Shown one piece after another: positions 17,877-26,751 of a stretch of DNA of 64,000 nucleotides. The stretch comes from Ruegeria aquimaris (GTDB lineage Bacteria; Pseudomonadota; Alphaproteobacteria; Rhodobacterales; Rhodobacteraceae). The stretch covers positions 1 through 64,000 of the forward strand of contig NZ_JAOWLB010000020.1 of the NCBI RefSeq assembly GCF_025751555.1, read 5' to 3'. The notes under the pieces were generated by a model. That model had not been told where the DNA came from and did not search any database. It saw only the letters and a list, made by a program, of their open reading frames with translations. The first letter of the stretch is position 1. Each line of letters opens with the position of its first letter. The position numbers and the translations under genes are program-made.

Positions 17877-20800
17877 CTAAGCTGTGATGCAGTGGATCTG
17901 CACCCCCTCCCCACAAACCTCGCGCGCGATATTAACGACGTGCTGATGATGGGTAAGATAGATCGCCTGTCCACGCCGCCCGACCCGCTCCATGACGCGG
18001 CAAGCTGAGCGTGTTCGTTCCTCGTCGAAGGTCTCGAAAATATCGTCGCAGAAAAAGGGAAGCGCCGCCCCCTGATCAGCCAATTGCTCGTAGGCCGCAG
18101 CGCGCAAGGCAAGATAGAGCTGGAACCGGGTGCCTTTGGACATGTCCTGCGCTTGTTTTGCCATGCCGCTCGCATCCAGCGCCAAAAGGGTTTCGGAAGC
18201 TCCGTCAATCTGCGTCTGAAGTTTGGAATAAGCGCCATTTGTCAGTTCTGCAAAGGCGGCCTCGGTGGCCTGCATCATTGCACTGCGGTGTGCGTCCCGG
18301 TACCGGCGGATCGCCGCTTCGGCAAGGCGGTGGCCCAGGCTCAATTCGAGATGTCGGAGCGCCGCTTCCTGCATTTCGAGTTCCAGCGTCGTCTTTCTCT
18401 CGACCAGGAGCGCGACATCCGCATCGCCGCCAATGGCACGCAATGCTTGCTCGGCAGATGTCCGCGCCTCGATCGCGCCCTTGTAGCGGTCTTCAATGCC
18501 TTCCAGATCGGCACTGACCTCGTCCATCTCGGCCTGCAATCCGGTCTGGGTCTCCTCCGACAAGACGGCGCGCGCATCCTCAAGGTTCTCTAGACCCAGA
18601 AGCGAGGTCAGGGCACGTTCCAACTCCGTGCGCCTGGCCCGGTCAGTTATGACATCCGAAGCCTTGCTGACAGTTTGACGCAGAGCGCCCAGAGAACTGA
18701 TATCGACATCGTCGGGGAACACCCGAGCCAGTTCAGCAACCGCAAGGTCGATGTCTCCCAGAACCTTTCTGGCGTCGGCCAAAGACTGTTCGTGCGCTTT
18801 GATCCGCTCGTTCAGGTCACATGCTATTTCTTCCGCATCAACCGCCTGCTGCGCCAAGGCTTTCAGTGCATCATAGTCAGCCAAGGGCGAGGCCGTCGTA
18901 ACGGCGCCAACATCCTCGACCAGCTTTTTGACCTTCTCGGCAAACTTTGTTTGGTCATCTTGCATGGCCGAGACCTGACGCTCCAGAACCACGCGCTCTT
19001 TGTCATGCTCGCGCAAATCCTGAAGCGGTTGCAGGGAGGCTTCGAGCACGCTGGCATCCAAACCCTCTGGCAAGGCACTGGAGACCATTGCCGTCCAGTC
19101 GCCGCGTGCTGCAGCGGCTGCCATTTGTATACTCGAAAGTTTGTCAGCACGTTTCGCTTGGTCGCGCGTCAGCTCGTCGAAACGCGCTTTGGCGCTTCGC
19201 AGGTTTTCCTGATGGGTGCGCTGCGCCGCAAGGTTGGTCTTTGCCACGGACACAAGTTCGTCAAACTCCGGCGCATCCCGGCGTATGTGTTCCGAGAGCA
19301 CTTGGACCAGCCGGTCCGCCTTTCGAAACGTTTCCTGGTGCTCATCCTGAAGCCGGCGCAGTTCACCATCGGCCTGCCCCGCAAGATCAAGCTTGCGCAG
19401 CCAATTCACAAAGGCTTCTGGCGCAATCGAGATTTCGATGCCAGCTTCGGTCGCTGCCACCGCCAAACGCTCCGACACTGTATTGCGCGCTTGCTCCAAC
19501 ACTTCGAACTGTTGCTTCACCGTATCCATCTTGGCTTTCGCAGCCGCGAGATCCTGTTCCTGCTGGCGCAGTGTCCCGAGATCAGCCGCCTGTGAGAGAC
19601 GAATATCCATCGCGCTATCGACGCGCTGCATTGCCCCTTCGAACGCTTCTGCGGTTTGGTCAGTCAGACTGGTCCTGTGCGCCTTCCAGAGATCGTCGCG
19701 GCCCGTGCGAATGTTGCGCGCATGGTCATCATCGATCAGCCCCTCTTTCGTCTTGATATGGGCGATCCGTGCACTGCGCTCCGCGATCTCGGTACGTATA
19801 TTCTCCAGGTCTAGGGCTGCGGCCGCATGTTTCTGGCTCGCCTCCTGCAAATCGGCAAGCAGCGTTTCAGCCTCTTCCAATGTCAGGCGACTGGTCGGCA
19901 GAGTGTCAAAGCTCTGCCCTTTGATGGTCAGCGCATCCAAAGCCGCCCGCCGATTTCGATGGGCCGTCTTCAAAGCTTCTGACGCCACCGCATGGCGCGC
20001 GGAAAGCGTATCGACATCAAAGCGGTCGAAGATATCGGCCAAATCGACAGTGATAGAGATTTCTGCACCAAGGGTGCCTAGGTGCTCCTTGGCGGCCTCG
20101 ATCGTTTCGTCGATGGCCGCCACCTCGTCCTGCTCACGCGTGACCGCGGCTTCGGCATACCTCATCCGCTCCCGGGCCTGCTCGAGTTCCGACAAGGTGG
20201 CCGAGGACAGCACCAGATCCTTCGGATCGATACCGTCGGGAGCACCAAGATCCCGGGCGGCCAGGCCCATATCTGCGAGAACCTGATCGAGCACCTTACG
20301 GCGTCGCTCCAGATCCAGATCGGCCGTCGCGTACCGGCTCCTCAAGGCGTCCAGATCCTCCAACTCCTGGGTCAGCGCGAGATGCTCGGGACGGTGTTGG
20401 ATCGCGGCCAGCCTCGAACGCAATCCTTCGAGCTCGTCGCCGAGTTTCGTGATGTCCCTCTGAGCCCTGGTCTGTTCGGTGAGCATCTGCACGAGGTCTT
20501 CAGGATCAACGTCCAGCTTCAAAGGCCACGCGCTGTAATCCGCAAGTCTTTCGTCAAGTGCGCCGATCTCGCCCAGCACCGGCAGTGCCTTGATCCTCGC
20601 GTCCAACCGAGCCTTGGCCGCGAACAATTCCTTGCGGCGTTCGGAAACCTGCGCTTCTTGCGCAAGAGCGTCGTCCGCCGCCTTCTTCAGGTTGCGATAT
20701 TGCGAAGCGGAAACATCGAGCTCCCGGATCTGTCTCTCGACTTCGGCATGTTCCTTTTTCAGGACAGCGAGCCGGGTCGTGCTCGCCCGCTTGCGAAAAA

Positions 20801-21326
20801 GACCGTCAGCTTCCGCCTGCACACCGTCGAGAACATCGGAAAGCTCGCTGATCCCGGCCGCCGCAGAAAAGAGCAGGCGCCCGATGTCACCCTTGGCGCG
20901 GGTTATTTCCTCGCCGCCCTTTTCGATCGTCAGGTCGTCCAGACACAGAAGGTTCCTGTAGTCTTCCTCGGACAGGCCGCCGAGATGCGCTTGCAGCGCG
21001 CCATTGGACAATTCCTGACCATGGGCATCGCGGAGCGACGGCTCGCGGGTCGGAAGTCGCGTGAAGGCCGTTTCAACTCCGTCGATATCCAGCAGGCCAG
21101 AAACCCGGAGGTTCTTGCGCTGGTGCAGGAAATCGTAGGGTTCGCGATGCGGGAACCCATAGAGAAGCCGGAGATAGCCCTCCATCGTCGTGGTCTTGCC
21201 GGCCTCATTTGGCCCATAGATGACATGGAAATCCGGACTGCCGGCATCCCGCCGGGGCCCGAAGTCAAATTGCTTTCCGGTAAACCCGCCGAAGAGGTCC
21301 AGATTTAGCTGTCGCAGTCGCATCAT
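17877..21326 (-). CDS. SbcC-like AAA ATPase, YhaN family
   Basis: A 1149-aa SMC/Rad50-type ATPase. The N-terminal Walker A is GPNEAGKTT (about residues 38-46); a long coiled-coil region runs from about 180 to 1000; the C-terminal ATPase half contains LSxG-like SKGTRFQLYLALR, then the FFCDDIFETFDEERT Walker B and a switch His in TLHHQH-like LTHHQHV. YhaN partners the phosphoesterase YhaO, as SbcC partners SbcD, forming a Mre11-Rad50-like nuclease that processes DNA ends. Its ATG overlaps the phosphoesterase stop by 4 bp. Here it sits at the head of a defence operon, so it may act as a sensor or cutter of foreign DNA ends. Confidence 0.87.
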   Translation of the reverse strand: MMRLRQLNLDLFGGFTGKQFDFGPRRDAGSPDFHVIYGPNEAGKTTTMEGYLRLLYGFPHREPYDFLHQRKNLRVSGLLDIDGVETAFTRLPTREPSLRDAHGQELSNGALQAHLGGLSEEDYRNLLCLDDLTIEKGGEEITRAKGDIGRLLFSAAAGISELSDVLDGVQAEADGLFRKRASTTRLAVLKKEHAEVERQIRELDVSASQYRNLKKAADDALAQEAQVSERRKELFAAKARLDARIKALPVLGEIGALDERLADYSAWPLKLDVDPEDLVQMLTEQTRAQRDITKLGDELEGLRSRLAAIQHRPEHLALTQELEDLDALRSRYATADLDLERRRKVLDQVLADMGLAARDLGAPDGIDPKDLVLSSATLSELEQARERMRYAEAAVTREQDEVAAIDETIEAAKEHLGTLGAEISITVDLADIFDRFDVDTLSARHAVASEALKTAHRNRRAALDALTIKGQSFDTLPTSRLTLEEAETLLADLQEASQKHAAAALDLENIRTEIAERSARIAHIKTKEGLIDDDHARNIRTGRDDLWKAHRTSLTDQTAEAFEGAMQRVDSAMDIRLSQAADLGTLRQQEQDLAAAKAKMDTVKQQFEVLEQARNTVSERLAVAATEAGIEISIAPEAFVNWLRKLDLAGQADGELRRLQDEHQETFRKADRLVQVLSEHIRRDAPEFDELVSVAKTNLAAQRTHQENLRSAKARFDELTRDQAKRADKLSSIQMAAAAARGDWTAMVSSALPEGLDASVLEASLQPLQDLREHDKERVVLERQVSAMQDDQTKFAEKVKKLVEDVGAVTTASPLADYDALKALAQQAVDAEEIACDLNERIKAHEQSLADARKVLGDIDLAVAELARVFPDDVDISSLGALRQTVSKASDVITDRARRTELERALTSLLGLENLEDARAVLSEETQTGLQAEMDEVSADLEGIEDRYKGAIEARTSAEQALRAIGGDADVALLVERKTTLELEMQEAALRHLELSLGHRLAEAAIRRYRDAHRSAMMQATEAAFAELTNGAYSKLQTQIDGASETLLALDASGMAKQAQDMSKGTRFQLYLALRAAAYEQLADQGAALPFFCDDIFETFDEERTRSACRVMERVGRRGQAIYLTHHQHVVNIAREVCGEGVQIHCITA

Positions 21327-22561
21327 TCAGAAGTTCCCTTCATCAGGGCAAAGATGTGCTCGGACCCAGCTTGGGCCAGCTTGGCTGTCAGGGCAGAGAG
21401 GGCTGCGGCATCGGACATGAGCTCAGCACGCCGGGCTGGCGGAAGCTGCGACAGCACCTCGTCGACTTCAGCCTGCGCCTGCGCTGCAAACCCCTCTTCC
21501 GTCGCGATCTGCTCCATCAGGCGGCCAAGCTCTTCGGTGGCACTGGTATCGGCTGCCACAGCGGGCGCCTCGAGCGCGAAGCTGAGTTTCTCGATCCAGA
21601 GCCGGCCGGTTTCTTCCGCGATTTGAGAAACGGTTTCGCTCCAGATGTCCCGGTCACGCAGGACATGCCAGTGCCGGACCGTTCGCCCAGAAAGGATCAG
21701 ACGCAAGATCGCGTCTTCTTCAGGCCGCAAGTCTGCAATTGGTGCATGAAGGCTTTGTCGGATCCGCTGGCGGATTTCATCATCATTTTCGGCCCCGGAC
21801 ACATCGATTTCGTGGCCGATAAAAGACACGATGGAGGTTGGAACTTCCTCCACGGCAATCTGGCCATCTTCGATCGTCAACAGCGAGGCGGACTTGGGAC
21901 CCGACTCGCCAATGTCGCGCCCTTGCGGGATGCCGGGCATGACGACCCACGGTGCCTCACTGTGCACCTGCCGTTTGTGAACATGGCCGAGCGCCCAGTA
22001 GTCAAAACCCAGGGCGGCCAGCTCCGCCACAGAACAGGGTGCGTAGTTGTCGTGACCTGATGCGCCGGCCAACGACGTGTGCAGCATCGCAATGTTGACC
22101 GCGCCGGGAACCGGAGCACCAAATTTGCCGAGGAGACTGTCGGGAGCGTGTTTGCCACTGAAGCTCACGCCGTGGATCCAGATTTCGGTGCCTGCCAACT
22201 GCACCTTGCCGCCCCGCCCGTCAAACACGTGGACGTTGTCAGGAAGGGCGACTTCGCCGGTGATCGGGTTTTCGGCATCGTGATTGCCCTTGATGTAGAA
22301 CACCGGGATATTGGCGGCCCGAAGCCTCTCGAACTGACCCACCAGAAAGGCGGCCGTTTTCGCGCTGCGCTGTGCACCGTCGTATAAATCCCCGGCAATC
22401 AAAAGGGCGGCCACGCCTTCCGAAAGCGCTGTGTCTATGATCCCTGCAAAAGCAGATCGCGTCGCAGATTGGATGTTTGCGCGCAAACCTTCATCGCGAA
22501 GTGCCAGAGATGTCAGTGGCGAGTCGAGATGAACATCGGCGGTGTGCAAAATCTTGACCAA
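21323..22561 (-). CDS. SbcD-like metallophosphoesterase, YhaO family
   Basis: A 412-aa calcineurin-like phosphoesterase with the full metal-binding set: DVHLDSP near the N-terminus, AGDLYDG, IKGNHD, HTS and GHVHKRQ. This is the nuclease partner of the YhaN-like ATPase encoded 4 bp downstream (ATGA overlap). The frame stays open to 22699, but homology begins at VKILHTADVHLDSP; I chose the TTG at 22561 because GGGAG stands 7 nt upstream. The gene is divergent from the WYL regulator, separated by 529 bp containing TGTCA palindromes. Confidence 0.85.
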   Translation of the reverse strand: MVKILHTADVHLDSPLTSLALRDEGLRANIQSATRSAFAGIIDTALSEGVAALLIAGDLYDGAQRSAKTAAFLVGQFERLRAANIPVFYIKGNHDAENPITGEVALPDNVHVFDGRGGKVQLAGTEIWIHGVSFSGKHAPDSLLGKFGAPVPGAVNIAMLHTSLAGASGHDNYAPCSVAELAALGFDYWALGHVHKRQVHSEAPWVVMPGIPQGRDIGESGPKSASLLTIEDGQIAVEEVPTSIVSFIGHEIDVSGAENDDEIRQRIRQSLHAPIADLRPEEDAILRLILSGRTVRHWHVLRDRDIWSETVSQIAEETGRLWIEKLSFALEAPAVAADTSATEELGRLMEQIATEEGFAAQAQAEVDEVLSQLPPARRAELMSDAAALSALTAKLAQAGSEHIFALMKGTSE

Positions 22562-22693
22562 AAATATTCTCCCATAATCCGGTGCAAAGACGGTCGCGTG
22601 ATTTTTTTGCTCGATGATCACTTTCAGCAATTTCGTCGGGCAGCGCACGACGAATCGAACGCTCACTTTGAGAACAAGTCTATTCGTGACGGG

Positions 22694-22708
22694 TGTCAAA
22701 TTTTGACA
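22694..22708. promoter_or_regulatory. TGTCAAATTTTGACA palindrome, candidate operator
   Basis: Perfect 7-1-7 inverted repeat on the YhaO side of the divergent region. It shares the TGTCA core with the site in front of the WYL gene. Confidence 0.5.
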
Positions 22709-23040
22709 TGGAGGTTAAACCGCGGGCTTTTGCGAGACCGAGCTGAAAGGTCTTTGGTCCTTTCGCCGCAAGGGTTGGCCGACTGCCAACTGTGAGCACC
22801 TAGGGTGTAGGGAAGCGTTGTCGCACCGAGATGCCTCGGAAATCATCTTCGCGGCAGCAAATTACATTTGCCTGCCCGTCGGTAGTACGAAATGTCAGGA
22901 TTGATCATTTCGGTGACCTGCAGGCAAGCGAACCGCGGAAATTTTCCAGAACGAGTGCGTTCGTTCTTACACTCTCCGGTTGTTGGAAGTTTCCCTGACT
23001 TGTTGACAACTCGATGTTTCCGGTCGACCGTGTCAAAATC

Positions 23041-23061
23041 TGTCACCAATTTCCAGTGACA
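23041..23061. promoter_or_regulatory. TGTCAC-9-GTGACA inverted repeat, candidate WYL operator
   Basis: Inverted arms 23041-23046 and 23056-23061, 30 bp before the WYL gene start, and directly preceded by another TGTCA (23031). The position suits autorepression. Confidence 0.5.
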
Positions 23062-23090
23062 CAGCCGATTGATTCCATGAGGATTTTGAG

Positions 23091-24086
23091 ATGTCGTACG
23101 CCAAGGCAGCCGACTTGCTCCGCGTCGCCGAGATGGCCTTGTCGCGTTATGATGGTATTTCCCTTTCGGATCTGATCGAGGAATTCGGGTGCGATCATCG
23201 CACGGCGCAGCGAATGATGCGGTCTTTCGAAACCGTGTTTCCCCAGGTCGTAATTCGCGAAGATGAGGATCGACGCCGGCGCTGGCAGATGCCACGTCAC
23301 GATTCCCGTTGGCTTCAGGCGCAGGGCATTCGTGACAGCGAACTGGCGGCACTCGACATGGCGGTCAAGCGAGCCGAGCGGGACGCTGCTCCTGATGAGG
23401 CGCAAAGATTGAAAGTCCTGCGTGACCGTTTGCTTGCCGCGATGCCGTCCAGCCAAGCCCGGCGGGCTGAAACCGACGCCGAAGCATTGCTCGAAGCGCA
23501 AGGTTTTGCCTCACGGCCTGGTCCGAGAGTTGCACCGGACCTGCGAATACTGGGGGTTCTGACCGAAGCCCTACGCGCGCCCTGGACGGTAACACTAACG
23601 TACCTTTCCGCGGACGGCAGTATGTCGGATCGCCTGCTGGAACCTTACGGGTTGCTCCTGGGCATTCGCCGCTATCTTGTCGCGCGTCCGGTCGACGGAG
23701 ATGGCAAAATGCGTCGTTTCCGGCTCGATCGTATCCGTGACGCCAAAATCACGGGCCAGAGTTTTTCCCGCGACCCAGGCTTTGACCTTCAACGCTTCTC
23801 GTCCCAGGCTTTCGGATCATACCATTCGGAAGCCGAGTATGGACCGGTCGAATGGCGCTTTTCACCGTTGGCCGCGCCCGTGGCGCGACAATTCGAATTC
23901 CATCCTGAACAAGAAGTTACCGAGGAGGAAGACGGTGCACTCACCGTCCGCTTCAGCGCATCCGGACACATGGAAATGGCCTGGCACCTGTACCAGTGGG
24001 GCGACCAGGTCGACGTCATCGGGCCGCCGGCCCTGCGGGCCATGATCGATGCGCACAGGCGCAGTGATTTCCCGGCGCTCCCCTGA
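23091..24086 (+). CDS. WYL-domain transcriptional regulator
   Basis: A 331-aa protein with an N-terminal winged HTH (about residues 1-65, including LSDLIEEFGCDHRTAQRMM), a central WYL domain (about 150-230, with LEPYGLLLGIRRYLVARP) and a C-terminal WCX-like region. WYL proteins such as BrxR and CapW repress defence operons until a ligand, probably a nucleic acid, is sensed. AGGA lies 8 nt before the ATG. The gene precedes the AddB-like gene by 73 bp and is divergent from the YhaO operon, so it probably controls one or both. Confidence 0.85.
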   Translation: MSYAKAADLLRVAEMALSRYDGISLSDLIEEFGCDHRTAQRMMRSFETVFPQVVIREDEDRRRRWQMPRHDSRWLQAQGIRDSELAALDMAVKRAERDAAPDEAQRLKVLRDRLLAAMPSSQARRAETDAEALLEAQGFASRPGPRVAPDLRILGVLTEALRAPWTVTLTYLSADGSMSDRLLEPYGLLLGIRRYLVARPVDGDGKMRRFRLDRIRDAKITGQSFSRDPGFDLQRFSSQAFGSYHSEAEYGPVEWRFSPLAAPVARQFEFHPEQEVTEEEDGALTVRFSASGHMEMAWHLYQWGDQVDVIGPPALRAMIDAHRRSDFPALP

Positions 24087-24159
24087 TGGGCGGCAAGTTC
24101 TGACACCCCATCATGTGTACCCAGTTCAAAGAAATAGTTAACGATTCGAAAGGCACCGG

Positions 24160-26751
24160 ATGCGCATAGATCCCCTGTTGACTCGAAGCCCCATCACGGA
24201 TGCCGTCCGCCATGTGACGGACGAGTTGCTGGCCGAGGTTTACCTCGCACCGCGTGGCACGGCCCCGGACCTGACCACAGTGCTGGGCCAAGGCACGCCC
24301 TGGTCGGACAGCTTTCTGACCGCTCCGCAGGAAACAGCTCGGGCGGTAGAGGCCGGTCTGATCGCGGTCGCGCATGCCACTCCCCACATCGACGTCTCGG
24401 ACCTTGCTCCCGAAGCCCTGCCCGAAAGCCGCGCACGGTCGCATCTTGAAGCACTGCGCGACCTCTGGCGCGACCTCGGCAGACTGCCCGCTCCATTGGA
24501 CATCTGGGTTCATGTTCTGCGGTCGAAGGCGAGCGATGCGTTGGAGCCGCTGCCCCTGATCAGCGCACCCTGCCTCTTTGCATCCGCTGCCGAAGCGGCC
24601 GTGGCAGACACACTGCGCGATCATCATGGCACGCTGGAGCACACCCTGGTGACGGCCCATGCCGCACGCGGGAGTGTTTTGCGGCACATCCAAGAAAACC
24701 TTGGGCTAAGTTCGGAACACGTTGCCCGGGACGATAGCGTTGCGTGCTACGGCCTCCGGGATCCGCGCGAAGAGGTCGAATTCGCCGCCGCGCTTGCCCG
24801 CGCCATGCTGGACGAGGGCACCGTGACATCTCCGAAGGATATCGGCCTTCTGGTTCCGGATCAGCCAGCCTATGCCTTGGCCCTGCCCGAAGCATTCGAC
24901 CGGGTCGGCCTTCCCCTGTCCGGCCTGCCGACAGAGGCGGCGACGCGCGATCAGGTCGGCGAATTGCTGTCTCTCCTGCTCGTCGTTCTGGCCGGACCTG
25001 CACCACGAACGGCACTGGCTTCCCTCTATGTTTCGCCCCTGATGCCCTGGACTATGGAAACCGGCCGCCGCATGGCGCGGGAAGTCATCGAGCGTGGCTA
25101 TTCCCGGACTGCCCGGCAACTCGATGGTCCTGCGCGCGAAGTGCTGGATGCCCTGCGCCCCTGCGAGACCCCGGCCCAGCTCTTTGCCCGGCTGGGTGCC
25201 GTGGCCCGCACCACACTTGCCGCAGATCTATACCCGCGCATCGCCACACTGAAGGCCGTGACCGGCGAAACGGTTGATTGGGCGCTGCTCCGCCGCCTGG
25301 CCGAACCGTCCCCGCTGGCTGCCGATGGACATGACCGCTTTGTCGAAGGTGTGTCCCTGTTCAAGGAAACAGCCCTGCCCTGGCGGCCCGTTCGCCAGTT
25401 GATCGTCCTCGGCATGGCAGGGCCACATTGGCCCCGGCTGCCCGGATCGAATCCGCTTTTCACCGAAGGCGAAATCAACGCGATCCGAGCCACCGGCCTG
25501 ATGCTGCAAGGCCGCGAGCAAAGACTGGCGCGCGGCCTTGCCCTGTTCCGTCGTCAGCTTGGCGCCGCCTCGGATGGCCTGACCTTGCTGGTTCCCGCGG
25601 TTGATCTGAAGGGCGCGCGGTTGACACCCTCGACCGGCATGGCGCTGATTACCCACATCCTGGGGGCAGAGGATCCTGCCGACCTCGTGCAGGATGTTCG
25701 AAACGCCCCCGAGCCGGATTGGCCCATCGCCGCTCATCACCCCGTCCCGGTGCCGCTTGGTGGTGCGCCCGCGTTGCCGGAAAGCGGACTGCTCCACCTT
25801 CACCGCGGGCTTGGCACACGGGATCAACCGGGAATCGACCTCCTGCGGCTGCGGGAAACCAACGCAGGCCCGTTGCCACATTCCCCGTCACGTCTGGAAA
25901 CCCTGCTTGTCAGCCCGCTGGGCTGGCTGCTGGACGAGCTGGGCGCAAAGGACCGGACATGGGCACCCGAGACACTGGACGTGATGACGCTTGGCACCCT
26001 GATGCATCAGGTTCTGGAGGACGTCTTTCCGGAGGGTCGCCCGGTGCCCGAGGACGAGAGCATTTCGGTGTCCGTCCCGAATGCCCTGGACGGCGCGCTG
26101 AAAGCACACGCCGATTGGCTTCTGGATCGGGCCTGGGCGACAGAGCGGCACAATCTTGAACGCGAAGCGCAAGACATCTGCCTTTCCTGGGCGGCGTTCC
26201 TGCGCCGGGTCGGGGCCGAAATCCTCCACAACGAGATCGAGTTGAAAGGCGATCATGGTGGCATCCTGTTGCACGGCAAGGCCGACTGCCTGCTGCGTTT
26301 GCCCGATGGCCGGGTTCTCGTCATCGACCACAAACGCGCTGGCTCACGGGGACGGCGGGATCGGATGTCGAAGGGCTGGGACCTGCAGGTTGCGCTCTAC
26401 CGCGCGATGCTGGAGCGGCCTGCCGAGGAGACGCCGCTCACGCAACTGGTGCAGGGCGGCGCGAAGGTTGTGACCGCCTATCACACACTGATGGATGGCA
26501 CCGTGCTGTCCGACGCCGACGGCGCGGGCCTGGCCGGGGTCGAATGCGCCTCCGAAGATGCGTCGATCAATGCCATGAACGCACTTTCCCAAATCCTGAA
26601 GGAGGTCGGCGCAGGCACCATCCGCCTCAACAGTGCAGGCGATGCCGAGGCGTTCACGAAAGAGCGTGGCATCACCGCCTACGCCCTGGACAACCCGCTG
26701 GTGTCGGCCTTCAGCAAGCCGGAGACGATCGAAGAGGAGGAGGCGGAATGA
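24160..26751 (+). CDS. AddB/RecB-type PD-(D/E)XK nuclease
   Basis: An 863-aa protein laid out like AddB: a long inactivated-helicase-like N-terminal part and a C-terminal RecB-family nuclease motif (GKADCLLRLPDG then VLVIDHKR, about residues 705-726). The cysteines that hold the Fe-S cluster in true AddB are not seen around the segment SRLETLLVSPLGW, so the cluster is probably missing. It overlaps the AddA-like gene by 4 bp (ATGA). It should form a two-subunit helicase-nuclease with that product. The N-terminus lacks a Walker A motif that I can see. Confidence 0.8.
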   Translation: MRIDPLLTRSPITDAVRHVTDELLAEVYLAPRGTAPDLTTVLGQGTPWSDSFLTAPQETARAVEAGLIAVAHATPHIDVSDLAPEALPESRARSHLEALRDLWRDLGRLPAPLDIWVHVLRSKASDALEPLPLISAPCLFASAAEAAVADTLRDHHGTLEHTLVTAHAARGSVLRHIQENLGLSSEHVARDDSVACYGLRDPREEVEFAAALARAMLDEGTVTSPKDIGLLVPDQPAYALALPEAFDRVGLPLSGLPTEAATRDQVGELLSLLLVVLAGPAPRTALASLYVSPLMPWTMETGRRMAREVIERGYSRTARQLDGPAREVLDALRPCETPAQLFARLGAVARTTLAADLYPRIATLKAVTGETVDWALLRRLAEPSPLAADGHDRFVEGVSLFKETALPWRPVRQLIVLGMAGPHWPRLPGSNPLFTEGEINAIRATGLMLQGREQRLARGLALFRRQLGAASDGLTLLVPAVDLKGARLTPSTGMALITHILGAEDPADLVQDVRNAPEPDWPIAAHHPVPVPLGGAPALPESGLLHLHRGLGTRDQPGIDLLRLRETNAGPLPHSPSRLETLLVSPLGWLLDELGAKDRTWAPETLDVMTLGTLMHQVLEDVFPEGRPVPEDESISVSVPNALDGALKAHADWLLDRAWATERHNLEREAQDICLSWAAFLRRVGAEILHNEIELKGDHGGILLHGKADCLLRLPDGRVLVIDHKRAGSRGRRDRMSKGWDLQVALYRAMLERPAEETPLTQLVQGGAKVVTAYHTLMDGTVLSDADGAGLAGVECASEDASINAMNALSQILKEVGAGTIRLNSAGDAEAFTKERGITAYALDNPLVSAFSKPETIEEEEAE

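Larger units (their letters stand above)
22562..23090. other. Divergent intergenic region between YhaO-like and WYL genes
   Basis: No gene is apparent. This 529-bp region must contain the promoters of both divergent operons. It holds two inverted repeats built on TGTCA (22694-22708 and 23041-23061), a further TGTCA at 23031, and a TTGACA at 23003-23008 that could be the -35 of the WYL promoter, with only a poor -10. Confidence 0.6.

Noticed and set aside
3611-22561. Canonical DISARM or Druantia
   Set aside because: Separate DrmA, DrmB and DrmC are not found, and no DruA-D, DruF-H or DruM partner is recognised; only a hybrid relation is supported.
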